Origin: a bacterium
Lineage (GTDB): Bacteria > Bacillota_I > Bacilli_A > RF39 > UBA660
DNA length: 64,000 nt
Assembly: GCA_019423565.1 (NCBI GenBank)
Contig: JAHZBE010000004.1
Coordinates: 54,860-118,859, forward strand
Direction of reading: 5' to 3'
The notes under the pieces were generated by a model. That model ran no database searches, had not been told where the DNA came from, and saw only the letters and a program-made list of their open reading frames with translations. A program made the position numbers and the translations under genes. Shown here in pieces: positions 15,713 through 24,482 of the stretch. Every line of letters starts with the position of its first letter. The first letter of the stretch is position 1.

Positions 15713-17377
15713 ATGGGTAAAGCAAGATATAAATCGAATAATATTAATGGTAATGTATTTCACTGTGCTGCATATATAAGATTAAGTCAAGAAGATGGAG
15801 ATAAAGAAGAAAGTAATTCAGTAATTAGTCAAAGAGAAATAATAGATTATTATTTAAAAAATAAATCAGATATGGAATTATATGATTATTATATTGATGA
15901 TGGATTTACTGGTACTGATTTTAAAAGACCATCTTTTCAAAGAATGCTATATGATATTCAAAAAGAAAAAATAAATACTATTATTGTAAAAGATTTATCT
16001 AGGTTTGGTAGAAACTATATTGAAGTTGGTGATTTTGTTGAAAAAATATTTCCTGTATATGATGTTAGATTTATATCAATAAGTGATAATATTGATAGTT
16101 TTAAAGAACCCGAATCTTTAAATGATCTGGTATTTCCTTTTAAAAATATGATAAATGAAGAGTATAGCAGAGATATATCTAGAAAAATAAAATCAGTTAA
16201 GAAAATTGGAGCAAAGCAAGGAAATTTTATGCAAGGTCTTGCACCATTTGGTTATATTAAAGATCCTAATGATAAACATAAATTTTTAATTGATGAAAAC
16301 GCTGCAAAAGTAGTTCAATTAATTTATAGACTTTATTTGGAAGAAAATGGATATGTTTTTATAGCAAAATACTTAAACGATAGAGATATACCATGTCCAT
16401 CAAGATATAAAATTGAAGTACAAAATGTAAAATATGGTAATAGTAATTGTAATACTAATAACATAAAGGATAAAAAATGGTCAATTAGAACAGTAGCATC
16501 TATATTAAAAAATCAAGTATATTGTGGTGATATGATTCAAGGAAAAGAAAAATGTATAAGTCATAAAAATCATAAAAGTATAAAAACTAAAAAAGAAAAT
16601 TGGATTATTGTTGAAAATACACACGAAGCAATAATTTCAAGAGAAGACTTTGAAAAAGTTCAAAAAATGTTAGAAGAGAAAAGATATTATGGTGCAAATC
16701 AAAAGCAAACCAATTTGTATTCACATCATTTAAAATGTGGTAAATGTGGTAAATTTATGATTAGAAAATATACTGGACGTAGAAGAAGTAATCCAGAAAT
16801 ATTAAATTATAATTACTATTGTTCAACATATTCACATATTTCTAAAAATGAATGTATATTAAATAAAGTAAGAGGTGAGGAACTTGATAAAATAGTTCTA
16901 AAAGCAATAAAGCATCAAATTAAATTATATTTAAAGGCAGATAAATTACTTGAAGAAATAATTAATAATAAAACAGATAATTCTGTTAAAGAAAATATTG
17001 ATAGAATTACAAAAGAAATTGATAAAAAAAGAAAAATGAAACTAAAATTTTATGAAGATTGGAAATTAAAAATCATTACAAAAGAAGATTATATAAAATA
17101 TACTAATGAGATAGAATCAGCAATAAATAAATTAAATAATTTATATGAAAAATATTCAGAAAAATTATCTGAGGAAGAAAAATTATTTGATAAGAAAAAA
17201 ATATTTGAAAAAATAAAAAAATACGAAAAAATTAATAAATTAGATAAAGAAATTATTGATTATTTTATTGATTATATTTATTCAAATGAAGATGGAAGTA
17301 TTGAAATTGAATTCAAATATAGAGATGAATATAAGGAAATATTAAGATTATCAAGACAAATTAAAAAAAGTACATAG
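15713..17377 (+). CDS. Large serine recombinase 3
   Basis: A 554-aa large serine recombinase. The catalytic Ser25 is in AAYIRLSQEDGDKEESNS, a segment almost identical to recombinase 1. VKDLSRFGRNYIEVG, a recombinase domain (GLAPFGYIKDPNDKHKFLID), a zinc-ribbon (CGKCGKFM ... CSTYS) and a C-terminal coiled coil follow. It starts three bases after the stop of recombinase 2 with no good ribosome binding site, so translation probably depends on coupling. The stop codon lies in the 5' arm of a terminator hairpin (17376-17399), which ends the three-gene recombinase transcript. Confidence 0.95.
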   Translation: MGKARYKSNNINGNVFHCAAYIRLSQEDGDKEESNSVISQREIIDYYLKNKSDMELYDYYIDDGFTGTDFKRPSFQRMLYDIQKEKINTIIVKDLSRFGRNYIEVGDFVEKIFPVYDVRFISISDNIDSFKEPESLNDLVFPFKNMINEEYSRDISRKIKSVKKIGAKQGNFMQGLAPFGYIKDPNDKHKFLIDENAAKVVQLIYRLYLEENGYVFIAKYLNDRDIPCPSRYKIEVQNVKYGNSNCNTNNIKDKKWSIRTVASILKNQVYCGDMIQGKEKCISHKNHKSIKTKKENWIIVENTHEAIISREDFEKVQKMLEEKRYYGANQKQTNLYSHHLKCGKCGKFMIRKYTGRRRSNPEILNYNYYCSTYSHISKNECILNKVRGEELDKIVLKAIKHQIKLYLKADKLLEEIINNKTDNSVKENIDRITKEIDKKRKMKLKFYEDWKLKIITKEDYIKYTNEIESAINKLNNLYEKYSEKLSEEEKLFDKKKIFEKIKKYEKINKLDKEIIDYFIDYIYSNEDGSIEIEFKYRDEYKEILRLSRQIKKST

Positions 17378-17399
17378 CAGAGTTTTTTACTCTGCTTTT
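17376..17399 (+). terminator. Intrinsic terminator overlapping the stop of recombinase 3
   Basis: AGCAGAGT (17376-17383) pairs perfectly with ACTCTGCT (17389-17396) around a T-rich loop and is followed by TTTTA. The hairpin begins within the TAG stop codon of recombinase 3. It separates recombinases 1-3 from recombinase 4. Confidence 0.8.
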
Positions 17400-17401
17400 A
17401 T

Positions 17402-17429
17402 ATGTGTAAAATTTATAATTGTACAATCG
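17402..17429. promoter_or_regulatory. Leader motif before recombinase 4
   Basis: 28 bases matching the recombinase 1 leader (12429-12456) at 21 positions; the copy here contains the 10-bp palindrome ATTGTACAAT (17418-17427). The right junction of the module shows a shorter resemblance (ACAAT-GA at 19195-19203). Candidate recombinase-binding or regulatory site; it is too AT-rich to judge significance by eye. Confidence 0.35.
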
Positions 17430-17459
17430 AAAAAATAAAGAAAATGAAGTAGATTATTG

Positions 17460-19157
17460 ATGGAGGTGATTAAGACGGCTATTTCAAGATATAGAAGTGA
17501 GGAAGATAATTTTTTTAAAGTTGGAATGTATTTAAGATTATCGCAAGAAGACAGAATAACAAAAGGAACAGAAAGTAATAGTATTGAAAATCAAAGAAAA
17601 ATTATTAAAAATTATATTGATAATAGTGATGATTTGGTATTTATTAATGAATATTCAGATGACGGATATTCTGGAACCAGTTTTAATAGACCTGGTTTTC
17701 AAAAAATGCTTGAAGATATTAAAAATAAAAAAATTGATACTATTATTGTAAAAGATTTATCTAGGTTTGGTAGAAACTATATTGAAGTTGGTAGATTTTT
17801 AGAAGAGACTTTTCCTACAATGAGAGTTAGATTTATATCAATAATTGATAAAATAGATAGTTTTAAAGATCCAGATTCATCAAGTAGTATGTTAGTTAAT
17901 TTTAAAAATCTTATTAATGATGAATATGCAAGAGATATTTCAAGAAAGATAAAATCGGTATATAAAGTAAAACAAAAAAGAGGCGAGTATATAGCAGCAC
18001 ATACAGCACTTGGATATATGAAAGATACTGATAATAAATATAATATAATAATAGATGTTGACGGAGCAAAAATAGTTAAATTGATTTTTGAATTAGCGTT
18101 AGATGATAAAACACCAATTCAAATTTCTGATTATCTTAATGAGCGAAAAATTCCAACTCCTTCACAATATAAAAAACAAAAGGGAGAAGCGTATAAAACT
18201 AATATGGTCACAGAAAATAATGTTGATGATATAAAATGGACTCCCAGTATGGTATCTAATATATTAAGAAATAGAATTTATACAGGTGATTTAATTCAAA
18301 ATAAAAAAGGCAAAGTAAGTTATAAATTAAAAAAACGAGTTAATGTTGAAGAAGATAAAATGATAATAGTTGAAAATACTCATGAAGCATTAGTGAGTAA
18401 AGAAGATTTTAATTGGATTCAAGAAAGGTATTTTTCAAAAATAATTCAAGTTAGAAGAAAAAATCATGATTATGCTTTATTTTCTGGATTTTTAATTTGC
18501 AATGATTGTCATAGAGGACTTTATTATTTAGAAAGTAGACGACCCAGAAAAGATGGAAGTAGACTTAAATATTATATTTGTGGTACTAATAAAGTTAATT
18601 CAAAAAAATGTACACCACATAGAATTAGAGAAAATGATTTAATTGAACTTGTTCAAAAATCACTTAATAAACAAATAGAATTAGTCACTAAAATAAATGA
18701 GGATTTAGAAATAATTTCTAAAAATAAAAAATTGTCTATTAAAGATGATGTATTGTCAGAAAGAAAAAATAAACTATTAGAAGAGGCAAACAAAAAAATG
18801 TCTTTAAAACAATCACTATATTTGGACTGGAAAGAAAATACTATAACTTTTGAAGAATTTAAAAATTATTCAAACTTATATAATAATGAAATACTTGATA
18901 TAAAGAAAACAATAAAAATTATAGATGATGAATTAGAAGAGTTAGGTAGCATTCCAAATTACCAAAATGAACTTATTAACACTTTTACTGACAACTTACA
19001 AATTAATAAGATTGATAGAAATATTCTTTTTAAATTTATAGATTATATATATATTTCAGAAGATAAAAAAATAGAAATAATTTTTAAATATCAAGACATT
19101 TTTAAGAATTTAATTGAATATATAAAGAATAATCAAAAATACCTTAAGCCCGCATAA
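17460..19157 (+). CDS. Large serine recombinase 4
   Basis: A 565-aa large serine recombinase with an N-terminal extension of about 20 residues before the catalytic block VGMYLRLSQEDR (nucleophile Ser28 from this start). VKDLSRFGRNYIEVG follows, then the recombinase domain (AHTALGYMKDTDNKYNIIID), a zinc-ribbon (CNDCHRGL and CGTN...KKC) and a C-terminal coiled coil. The start is uncertain: TTG 17457, ATG 17460 or GTG 17466, with GGAGGTG overlapping all of them; ATG is chosen. It is transcribed separately from recombinases 1-3, after a terminator and its own leader motif. It carries the 106-base near-identical tract shared with recombinase 2. It is the last gene before the putative module junction. 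Confidence 0.93.
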   Translation: MEVIKTAISRYRSEEDNFFKVGMYLRLSQEDRITKGTESNSIENQRKIIKNYIDNSDDLVFINEYSDDGYSGTSFNRPGFQKMLEDIKNKKIDTIIVKDLSRFGRNYIEVGRFLEETFPTMRVRFISIIDKIDSFKDPDSSSSMLVNFKNLINDEYARDISRKIKSVYKVKQKRGEYIAAHTALGYMKDTDNKYNIIIDVDGAKIVKLIFELALDDKTPIQISDYLNERKIPTPSQYKKQKGEAYKTNMVTENNVDDIKWTPSMVSNILRNRIYTGDLIQNKKGKVSYKLKKRVNVEEDKMIIVENTHEALVSKEDFNWIQERYFSKIIQVRRKNHDYALFSGFLICNDCHRGLYYLESRRPRKDGSRLKYYICGTNKVNSKKCTPHRIRENDLIELVQKSLNKQIELVTKINEDLEIISKNKKLSIKDDVLSERKNKLLEEANKKMSLKQSLYLDWKENTITFEEFKNYSNLYNNEILDIKKTIKIIDDELEELGSIPNYQNELINTFTDNLQINKIDRNILFKFIDYIYISEDKKIEIIFKYQDIFKNLIEYIKNNQKYLKPA

Positions 19158-19171
19158 AAATGGGCTTTTTT
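19146..19171 (+). terminator. Intrinsic terminator of recombinase 4
   Basis: AAGCCC (19146-19151) and GGGCTT (19162-19167) form a G+C-rich stem with a ten-base loop, followed by six T residues. It overlaps the last codons of recombinase 4 (the protein ends KPA). It is the last structural feature of the recombinase module. Confidence 0.85.
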
Positions 19172-19194
19172 GTTACTTTTAAAAAATTATTATA

Positions 19195-19211
19195 CACAAT
19201 AGAGGCGACAG
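19195..19211. other. Putative right junction (attachment site) of the recombinase module
   Basis: A stop codon (19200-19202) in the frame of the following surface-protein gene is immediately followed by sequence that reads on in that frame (RRQVGNWSTISNGTNI...) and looks like ordinary domain sequence well upstream of the first usable ATG (19278). The change from module DNA to gene interior therefore lies at about 19195-19211 (ACAATAGAGGCGACAGG). No second copy of this sequence was found between 10044 and 11580, so the left end is unlocated. The boundary is inferred from coding content, not from a demonstrated repeat. Confidence 0.45.
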
Positions 19212-19277
19212 GTTGGTAATTGGAGTACTATATCAAATGGTACTAATATTGTTATTGGTGATGTATCTCCAAGTACA

Positions 19278-22200
19278 ATGGAGTTTAAAATAATTAATAA
19301 TAAATTATATTTAATATATGGTTGTTGGAATAAAATAGGTGTTTATTCTTTAGAAAATAATATATGGAAAAAAAGAGCAGAATATAATTATTCAACTGGT
19401 TATATGAGTACTGAAGTAATAAATAATGAATTATATATTGCTAATATGTATGACAATAATAATGCTGAATTATTAAAATATAAAGATGATAATATTACTA
19501 AAGTAACTAATTATTATAGTGGTTCATTTGTAGGTGATCCAAAAGTTTTATCAATTAATAATAAAATATATTTAATGGTAAGAGAATCTAGTACTAAAAA
19601 GATAAAAATATATGAATATAGTAATAATATTCTTAAAGAAATTAATAATGATATATTAGTTAATTCATATGATGCGAAAGATTTAAATAATAAAATAATT
19701 ATTGCTGGTAAAAATACTGGTGATATTGAATTATATGAATTTGATGGAACTAATTTTAAAAAGAAAACTGAAACAATTCCATATAATTTACCACAATTAT
19801 TTAAATCACAAGGTAATCTTTATTTAAGAACAATTAAAGATCCAACTGATATATATAGTAATGATAATGTATTAATGGTTTATTCATTATCTGATAAAGT
19901 TACAATGGAAGGAAATAATATTGCAAGTGGTGTTAATGCAGATTATAGTGGTGTATTTTCTATAGGTAATAGATTATATATTTCATATATAAAAGATAAT
20001 ATAACTCATATTAAGTATAAAGAATCAAATAATAGTTTATTATCTTTAAGTATTACATCACCAAATAAAACAACTTATACAGTTGGTGATAATGTAGATT
20101 TAACTGGTTTAAAAGTAATTGCTAATTATACTAAAAATAGAAAAGAACTTAGTAATAATGAATATACTATAACTAATTTTAATACAAATAAAGTGGGTAG
20201 TTATAGTGCTACTATAACATATGAAGGAATTAGTAATACATTTAATTATGAAGTAATTGAAAAAGTAATATTAAACCCACTTAAAAGCATTAACTTAAAT
20301 AAAACTAGTGGTACAAAATATATAGGTGAAACAGAAAATTTAACTGTTATTTATAATCCAAGTAATACAACTGATAATAAAAATGTAACATGGACAAGTA
20401 GTAACAATAATGTTGCATCAATTAATAATGGAGTTGTAACTGCTAAAGGAATAGGTAATGCTATTATAACTGCTAAAGTTGGAAGTTTAACTGCAAGTTA
20501 TAAAATAACTGTTATAAAATATGATAATCCAGTAATAGTAAAAGCAAATACTTTAACATATAATGGAAAAGAACAAGAAATTATAACAGCAAGTAATATT
20601 AAAGGTAATATTTGTTATGCATATAATCCTATTTCTAGTTGCTCATCAAATAAAAGTATACCTAAAAAAATTAATGCAGGAGAATATACAGTATATTACT
20701 ATGTAAGTGGAGACAATAATTATAATAGTAAATCAGGTAGTATAAAGGTTAATATTAATAAAAAGGTTATAACAAAACCTGTAAGTTCAAGTGATAAAAC
20801 TTATAATGGAACAATACAAAATTCTAATATAGTAAAACCAGATGGAGTAAGCATTAAAAATGGAAGTATTGAAAGTGCGACAAATGTTGGAAAATACAAT
20901 ATAACATATATATTAGATCAAAATCATATATGGAATGATGGAAGTAATAATGATGTTACTGTTATATGGAAAATAAATCCATACAATATAAGTAATGCAT
21001 TAGTAAATGGTGTAAGTGACAAAGTATATAATGGAAATAATATAGTGCAGGATAATATTAATGTAACAGTACCAATACCAAGTGGAAAAACAAGCAATCC
21101 AACATATAATGTAACTTATAAAGATAATTTAAATTCTGGAGTAGCAACTATGATTATTACTGGAACAGGAAATTATACTGGAACAAAAAATGTAACATTC
21201 AAAATAAATAAGGCAAATAATCCAGTAATAGTAAAAGCAAATACTTTAATATATAATGGAAAAGAACAAGAACTTATAACAGTAAGTAATATTAAAGGTA
21301 ACATTTGTTATTCATATAATCCTATTTCTAGTTGTTCAACAAATGAAAGTATACCTAAAAAGATTAATGCAGGTGAATATACAGTATATTACTATGTAAG
21401 TGGAGACAATAATTATAATAGTAAATCAGGTAGTATAAAAGTTAATATTAATAAAAAAAGTGGAAGTATTTCTTATTTAAATAAAAGTATAACAAAGACC
21501 CAAGGTGATCAAGCATTTACAAATGTACTTACAAAAACAGGTGATGGTATTATAAATTATTCATCAAGTGATAATAAAGTAGCAACTATAGATAAAAATG
21601 GTAAGGTAACAATTTTATCTTCTGGTAATACTGTAATAAAGGCAATAGTTATAGATGGTGAAAATTATTTTTATAATATAAAAGAAGCAAGTTATACTTT
21701 AACTGTAAATAAAAAAATAATAAATATTCCAATTACTAGTATAAGTTTAAATAAAACTAGTGGTACAAAATATATTGGAGAAACAGAAAATCTAATAGTG
21801 TCTTATAATCCAAGTAATACAACTGATAATAAAAGTATTACATGGACAACTAGTAATAGCAAAGTAGCAACTATTAATAACGGAGTTGTAAAAACAGTAG
21901 GAGTAGGTAATGCTGTTATAACAGCTAAAGTAATGAATAAAACTGCTACTTATAATATTACTGTAAAGAAAAAAGAAAATAGACCAATAACTTATAAATA
22001 TACATATGATAGTTCTAAAAAAATAATATTTAAATTAAATAATAATATTAATATAAATACATTTAAAAATAATTTAAATTATAGTTCTATAATAAAGAGT
22101 AACAACAATATCTTAAAAGATAATGATTTAATTAGAACAAATATGACTATAACATATACAGATGATGAAGGTAATGTTCAAATATATAATACATCTGTTT

Positions 22201-22388
22201 TAGGTGATGTTAATGGTGATGGTAATATTAATGCATTAGATTATGTAAAAATAAAAAATCATATTATGAATACTAAAAAAATTACTGGAGATGTATTTAT
22301 ATTATCAGCTGATTATAATAATGATGGAAAGATAAGTGCATTAGATTATGTAAGAATAAAAAATTATATTATGAATGGAGGTAAATAA
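19278..22388 (+). CDS. 5'-truncated dockerin-containing Ig-like surface protein
   Basis: From the first ATG the product is 1036 aa, but the frame is open and protein-like back to 19203, no ribosome binding site precedes the ATG, and there is no signal peptide. The gene has probably lost its 5' end. About residues 1-250 show repeated NNKLYL-type strands resembling a beta-propeller. Next come a bacterial Ig-like segment (TYTVGDNVDLTGLKVIANYT), Big_2-type domains (KYIGETENLTVIYNPSNTTD, twice), MBG-like domains with two near-identical copies of VIVKANTLTYNGKEQE, and a C-terminal dockerin pair (DVNGDGNINALDYVKIKNHI and DYNNDGKISALDYVRIKNYI). The stop overlaps the next start by one base (TAATG). 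The intact protein would be secreted and held by a dockerin-cohesin contact; no cohesin is recognised here. Confidence 0.8.
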   Translation: MEFKIINNKLYLIYGCWNKIGVYSLENNIWKKRAEYNYSTGYMSTEVINNELYIANMYDNNNAELLKYKDDNITKVTNYYSGSFVGDPKVLSINNKIYLMVRESSTKKIKIYEYSNNILKEINNDILVNSYDAKDLNNKIIIAGKNTGDIELYEFDGTNFKKKTETIPYNLPQLFKSQGNLYLRTIKDPTDIYSNDNVLMVYSLSDKVTMEGNNIASGVNADYSGVFSIGNRLYISYIKDNITHIKYKESNNSLLSLSITSPNKTTYTVGDNVDLTGLKVIANYTKNRKELSNNEYTITNFNTNKVGSYSATITYEGISNTFNYEVIEKVILNPLKSINLNKTSGTKYIGETENLTVIYNPSNTTDNKNVTWTSSNNNVASINNGVVTAKGIGNAIITAKVGSLTASYKITVIKYDNPVIVKANTLTYNGKEQEIITASNIKGNICYAYNPISSCSSNKSIPKKINAGEYTVYYYVSGDNNYNSKSGSIKVNINKKVITKPVSSSDKTYNGTIQNSNIVKPDGVSIKNGSIESATNVGKYNITYILDQNHIWNDGSNNDVTVIWKINPYNISNALVNGVSDKVYNGNNIVQDNINVTVPIPSGKTSNPTYNVTYKDNLNSGVATMIITGTGNYTGTKNVTFKINKANNPVIVKANTLIYNGKEQELITVSNIKGNICYSYNPISSCSTNESIPKKINAGEYTVYYYVSGDNNYNSKSGSIKVNINKKSGSISYLNKSITKTQGDQAFTNVLTKTGDGIINYSSSDNKVATIDKNGKVTILSSGNTVIKAIVIDGENYFYNIKEASYTLTVNKKIINIPITSISLNKTSGTKYIGETENLIVSYNPSNTTDNKSITWTTSNSKVATINNGVVKTVGVGNAVITAKVMNKTATYNITVKKKENRPITYKYTYDSSKKIIFKLNNNININTFKNNLNYSSIIKSNNNILKDNDLIRTNMTITYTDDEGNVQIYNTSVLGDVNGDGNINALDYVKIKNHIMNTKKITGDVFILSADYNNDGKISALDYVRIKNYIMNGGK
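20526..20764 (+). repeat. 239-bp intragenic repeat, copy 1 (MBG-like domain)
   Basis: Bases 20526-20764 and 21219-21457 have the same length and are nearly identical at DNA level, including third codon positions. They encode the VIVKANTL...GDNNYNSKSGSIKVNINKK domain. This is a recent duplication or gene conversion within the surface protein and a likely site of domain-number variation. Confidence 0.85.
21219..21457 (+). repeat. 239-bp intragenic repeat, copy 2 (MBG-like domain)
   Basis: Second copy of the 20526-20764 unit. Only a handful of substitutions are seen over its length, with no length change. Confidence 0.85.
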
Positions 22389-23821
22389 TGAAAAAGTTTT
22401 TAGTAATTTTAATTACGTTATTATGCTTTTTTCCTATAAATGTATTTGCTAGTGGAAGTATTAGTGTTAATAGAGGAAGTTTATCTATTACAAAAGGAAG
22501 TTCTTCTTCATTTGTAGTAAGCGCAAATAATGCAGCAGGAAGAGTTGATATTTATTCAAGCAATTCATCAGTTGCTAAAGTAAGCACTAGTTCATCATGG
22601 CTTGATAATAATTCTGTAACAGTTACTGTTACTGGTGTAAATGATGGAAATGCTACTATTATTGTTAAAATAACTGATGTAGCAACATATGATGAAGAAG
22701 CATTATCTGGAACAAGAAGTGTAAGTGTAAATGTTTATTCTAATACTAGTTCAAATAATGTTTCAAATAATAATTCACAAAATAGTAATCAAAGTAAACC
22801 ATCGAATTCAAGTAAATATAATAATTCATCTAATACTAAAAAAAATGAACCTATAAAAAATGATGCAACTTTAAGTAGTTTAAATGTTAAAAATTATGAT
22901 ATTGGATTTGATAAAAATAAAGAAGAATATAATATTGAAATAGAAAATTATATTAATTCACTTGATATAGATGCTAAAGCAAATATGTCTACATCAAAAG
23001 TAAACATTGAAGGCAATAAAGATTTAAAAGTAGGGGATAATACTATAAATGTTATTGTTACAAGTGAAGATGGTACTAAAAAAACATATAAAATTAATGT
23101 AAAAAGAAAAGATGAGGTAGTTGAAACAACAATAGATAAAATAAATGAAGTAATTGATGGTACAACTAAAGATACTATTAAGATAAAAATAATAGATAAT
23201 TTGAAAATATCAAAAGATATAATTGATAAGATAAATTCAAGTAAAAAGAATATTATTATTAATAAATATGATAATGATAAGATTGTTTATTCTTGGAACT
23301 TTAAAAGTGGTAATATGAATTTTAAAAAAGAATTTGATTCTAATATATCATTTTCTGATAAAGATTTAGAAAGCTTACGTAAAAAAAATAATTATTCTGA
23401 AATGTATAAAGTTATATTTGGATATAATGGAGATATTAGTGATTCTATAATAAAATTAAATGTTTCAGGAAAATTTAACAATAACGATAAAGTAAATATT
23501 TATAAATATGATAAAAAAATTAATAGTTTTATATTAATTAAAAATGATATAGTTGTAAAAGATGATATGATTGAATTTAATATAAATAAAGCAGAAGATT
23601 TAATATTATCAAGATCAAAATTAGATAATAAATCAATTAATGAATTTTGTAGTAGTATTAAAAAATCATTTAATTACTTTATTATTATATCTATAGTTGA
23701 GTTATTAATAATATTTGTATTAATATATTATTTCTTATTTTATAAAAAAATAAGAAAACAAAATATAGTAACAAATGATGTTAAAAAGAAAAATAACAAA
23801 AAAGTTATAAAAAAAAAATAA
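22388..23821 (+). CDS. Membrane-anchored Ig-like / cadherin-like beta-sandwich surface protein
   Basis: A 477-aa exported protein. Residues 1-21 are a signal peptide (KKFLVILITLLCFFPINVFAS). An Ig-like domain follows (GSISVNRGSLSITKGSSSSF...), then a Ser/Asn-rich linker (about 120-155) and a cadherin-like beta-sandwich domain (ATLSSLNVKNYDIGFDKNKE to KKTYKINVKRK, about 160-240). After an unassigned domain comes a C-terminal transmembrane helix (about 435-460) with a Lys-rich cytoplasmic tail. The start codon overlaps the stop of the dockerin protein gene, so the two are coupled and probably act together at the surface. The N-terminal domain is Big_2-like; I cannot show that it is a cohesin. 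Confidence 0.85.
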   Translation: MKKFLVILITLLCFFPINVFASGSISVNRGSLSITKGSSSSFVVSANNAAGRVDIYSSNSSVAKVSTSSSWLDNNSVTVTVTGVNDGNATIIVKITDVATYDEEALSGTRSVSVNVYSNTSSNNVSNNNSQNSNQSKPSNSSKYNNSSNTKKNEPIKNDATLSSLNVKNYDIGFDKNKEEYNIEIENYINSLDIDAKANMSTSKVNIEGNKDLKVGDNTINVIVTSEDGTKKTYKINVKRKDEVVETTIDKINEVIDGTTKDTIKIKIIDNLKISKDIIDKINSSKKNIIINKYDNDKIVYSWNFKSGNMNFKKEFDSNISFSDKDLESLRKKNNYSEMYKVIFGYNGDISDSIIKLNVSGKFNNNDKVNIYKYDKKINSFILIKNDIVVKDDMIEFNINKAEDLILSRSKLDNKSINEFCSSIKKSFNYFIIISIVELLIIFVLIYYFLFYKKIRKQNIVTNDVKKKNNKKVIKKK

Positions 23822-23831
23822 TAAGATAAAG

Positions 23832-23862
23832 AATCAAGCTAAAAAATGACTTGATTTTTTTT
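23832..23862 (+). terminator. Intrinsic terminator of the dockerin/Ig-like pair
   Basis: AATCAAG (23832-23838) pairs with CTTGATT (23850-23856) and is followed by a run of T residues to 23862. Confidence 0.8.
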
Positions 23863-23884
23863 ATTAATTAATTTAAGGAATTGT

Positions 23885-23913
23885 TTGACCTTAATATATA
23901 ATTGTGATATATT
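23885..23913 (+). promoter_or_regulatory. Sigma-A-type promoter of the VanZ-like gene
   Basis: TTGACC (23885-23890) and TATATT (23908-23913) with a 17-base spacer, 25 bases upstream of the ATG at 23938. Confidence 0.7.
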
Positions 23914-23937
23914 GTCTATGCAAGTTAGGTGATAAAA

Positions 23938-24372
23938 ATGAAAAAAATAATAATATATATTTTATTAGCATTATTATGTATGATAACTATATTTTGTTTT
24001 TCTAGTAAGAATACTATGGAATCTAATAGTACTAGTAAAAACTTAATTAGGTATTCAGTAAGAGTATATGAAAAAGTTACTAATAAAGAAGTAGATGAAG
24101 AAAAAGTTATTACTAAATTAAATTATCCAATTAGGAAACTTGCTCATTTTAGTATTTATTTCTTACTTGGAATATTTGTTTATAGTATATTTTCTTGTAC
24201 TAAATTAAATCATAAATTACTTTTATCAATGGTTATATGCATAATATATGCATCATTAGATGAAACACATCAATTATTTGTATATGGTAGAACTGCACAA
24301 GTATTAGATGTATTAATTGATAGTGCAGGTAGTTTAATTAGTATGTTAATTATTAAAGTTATAAAGAGATGA
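23938..24372 (+). CDS. VanZ-like membrane protein 1
   Basis: A 144-aa protein with a membrane helix at each end and two in the middle. The VanZ-family core is clear: PIRKLAHFSIYFLLG (RK-x-AH-x3-Y), then YASLDETHQLFVYGRTAQVLDVLIDSAGS (DE-x-HQ...GR...D). VanZ proteins are linked to teicoplanin resistance in one case and to envelope homeostasis in general; the biochemical role is not settled. The start ATG 23938 follows AGGTGAT; a GTG at 23929 overlaps that site and is less likely. A paralogue lies at 26133, on the other side of the LCP gene. Confidence 0.92.
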   Translation: MKKIIIYILLALLCMITIFCFSSKNTMESNSTSKNLIRYSVRVYEKVTNKEVDEEKVITKLNYPIRKLAHFSIYFLLGIFVYSIFSCTKLNHKLLLSMVICIIYASLDETHQLFVYGRTAQVLDVLIDSAGSLISMLIIKVIKR

Positions 24373-24373
24373 T

Positions 24374-24414
24374 AGTACTTATTTAGTACTTTTTTCTTTA
24401 CACATTATGTAAAG
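24374..24414 (+). terminator. Tandem hairpins after VanZ-like gene 1
   Basis: AGTACT (24374-24379) and AGTACT (24385-24390) form a six-pair stem followed by TTTTT. Immediately after, CTTTACA (24396-24402) pairs with TGTAAAG (24408-24414). The first hairpin fits an intrinsic terminator; the role of the second is unclear. Confidence 0.65.
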
Positions 24415-24482
24415 ATTTATTATCTATATTTTATATAATTATTTTAATATGTTATAATAAGTAAGAGTATAGGAGTGAAATT

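Noticed and set aside
10490..19200. Complete integrative conjugative element
   Set aside because: Only a regulator, small genes and recombinases are present; no relaxase, coupling protein or type IV secretion genes are in the window, and the left end was not found.
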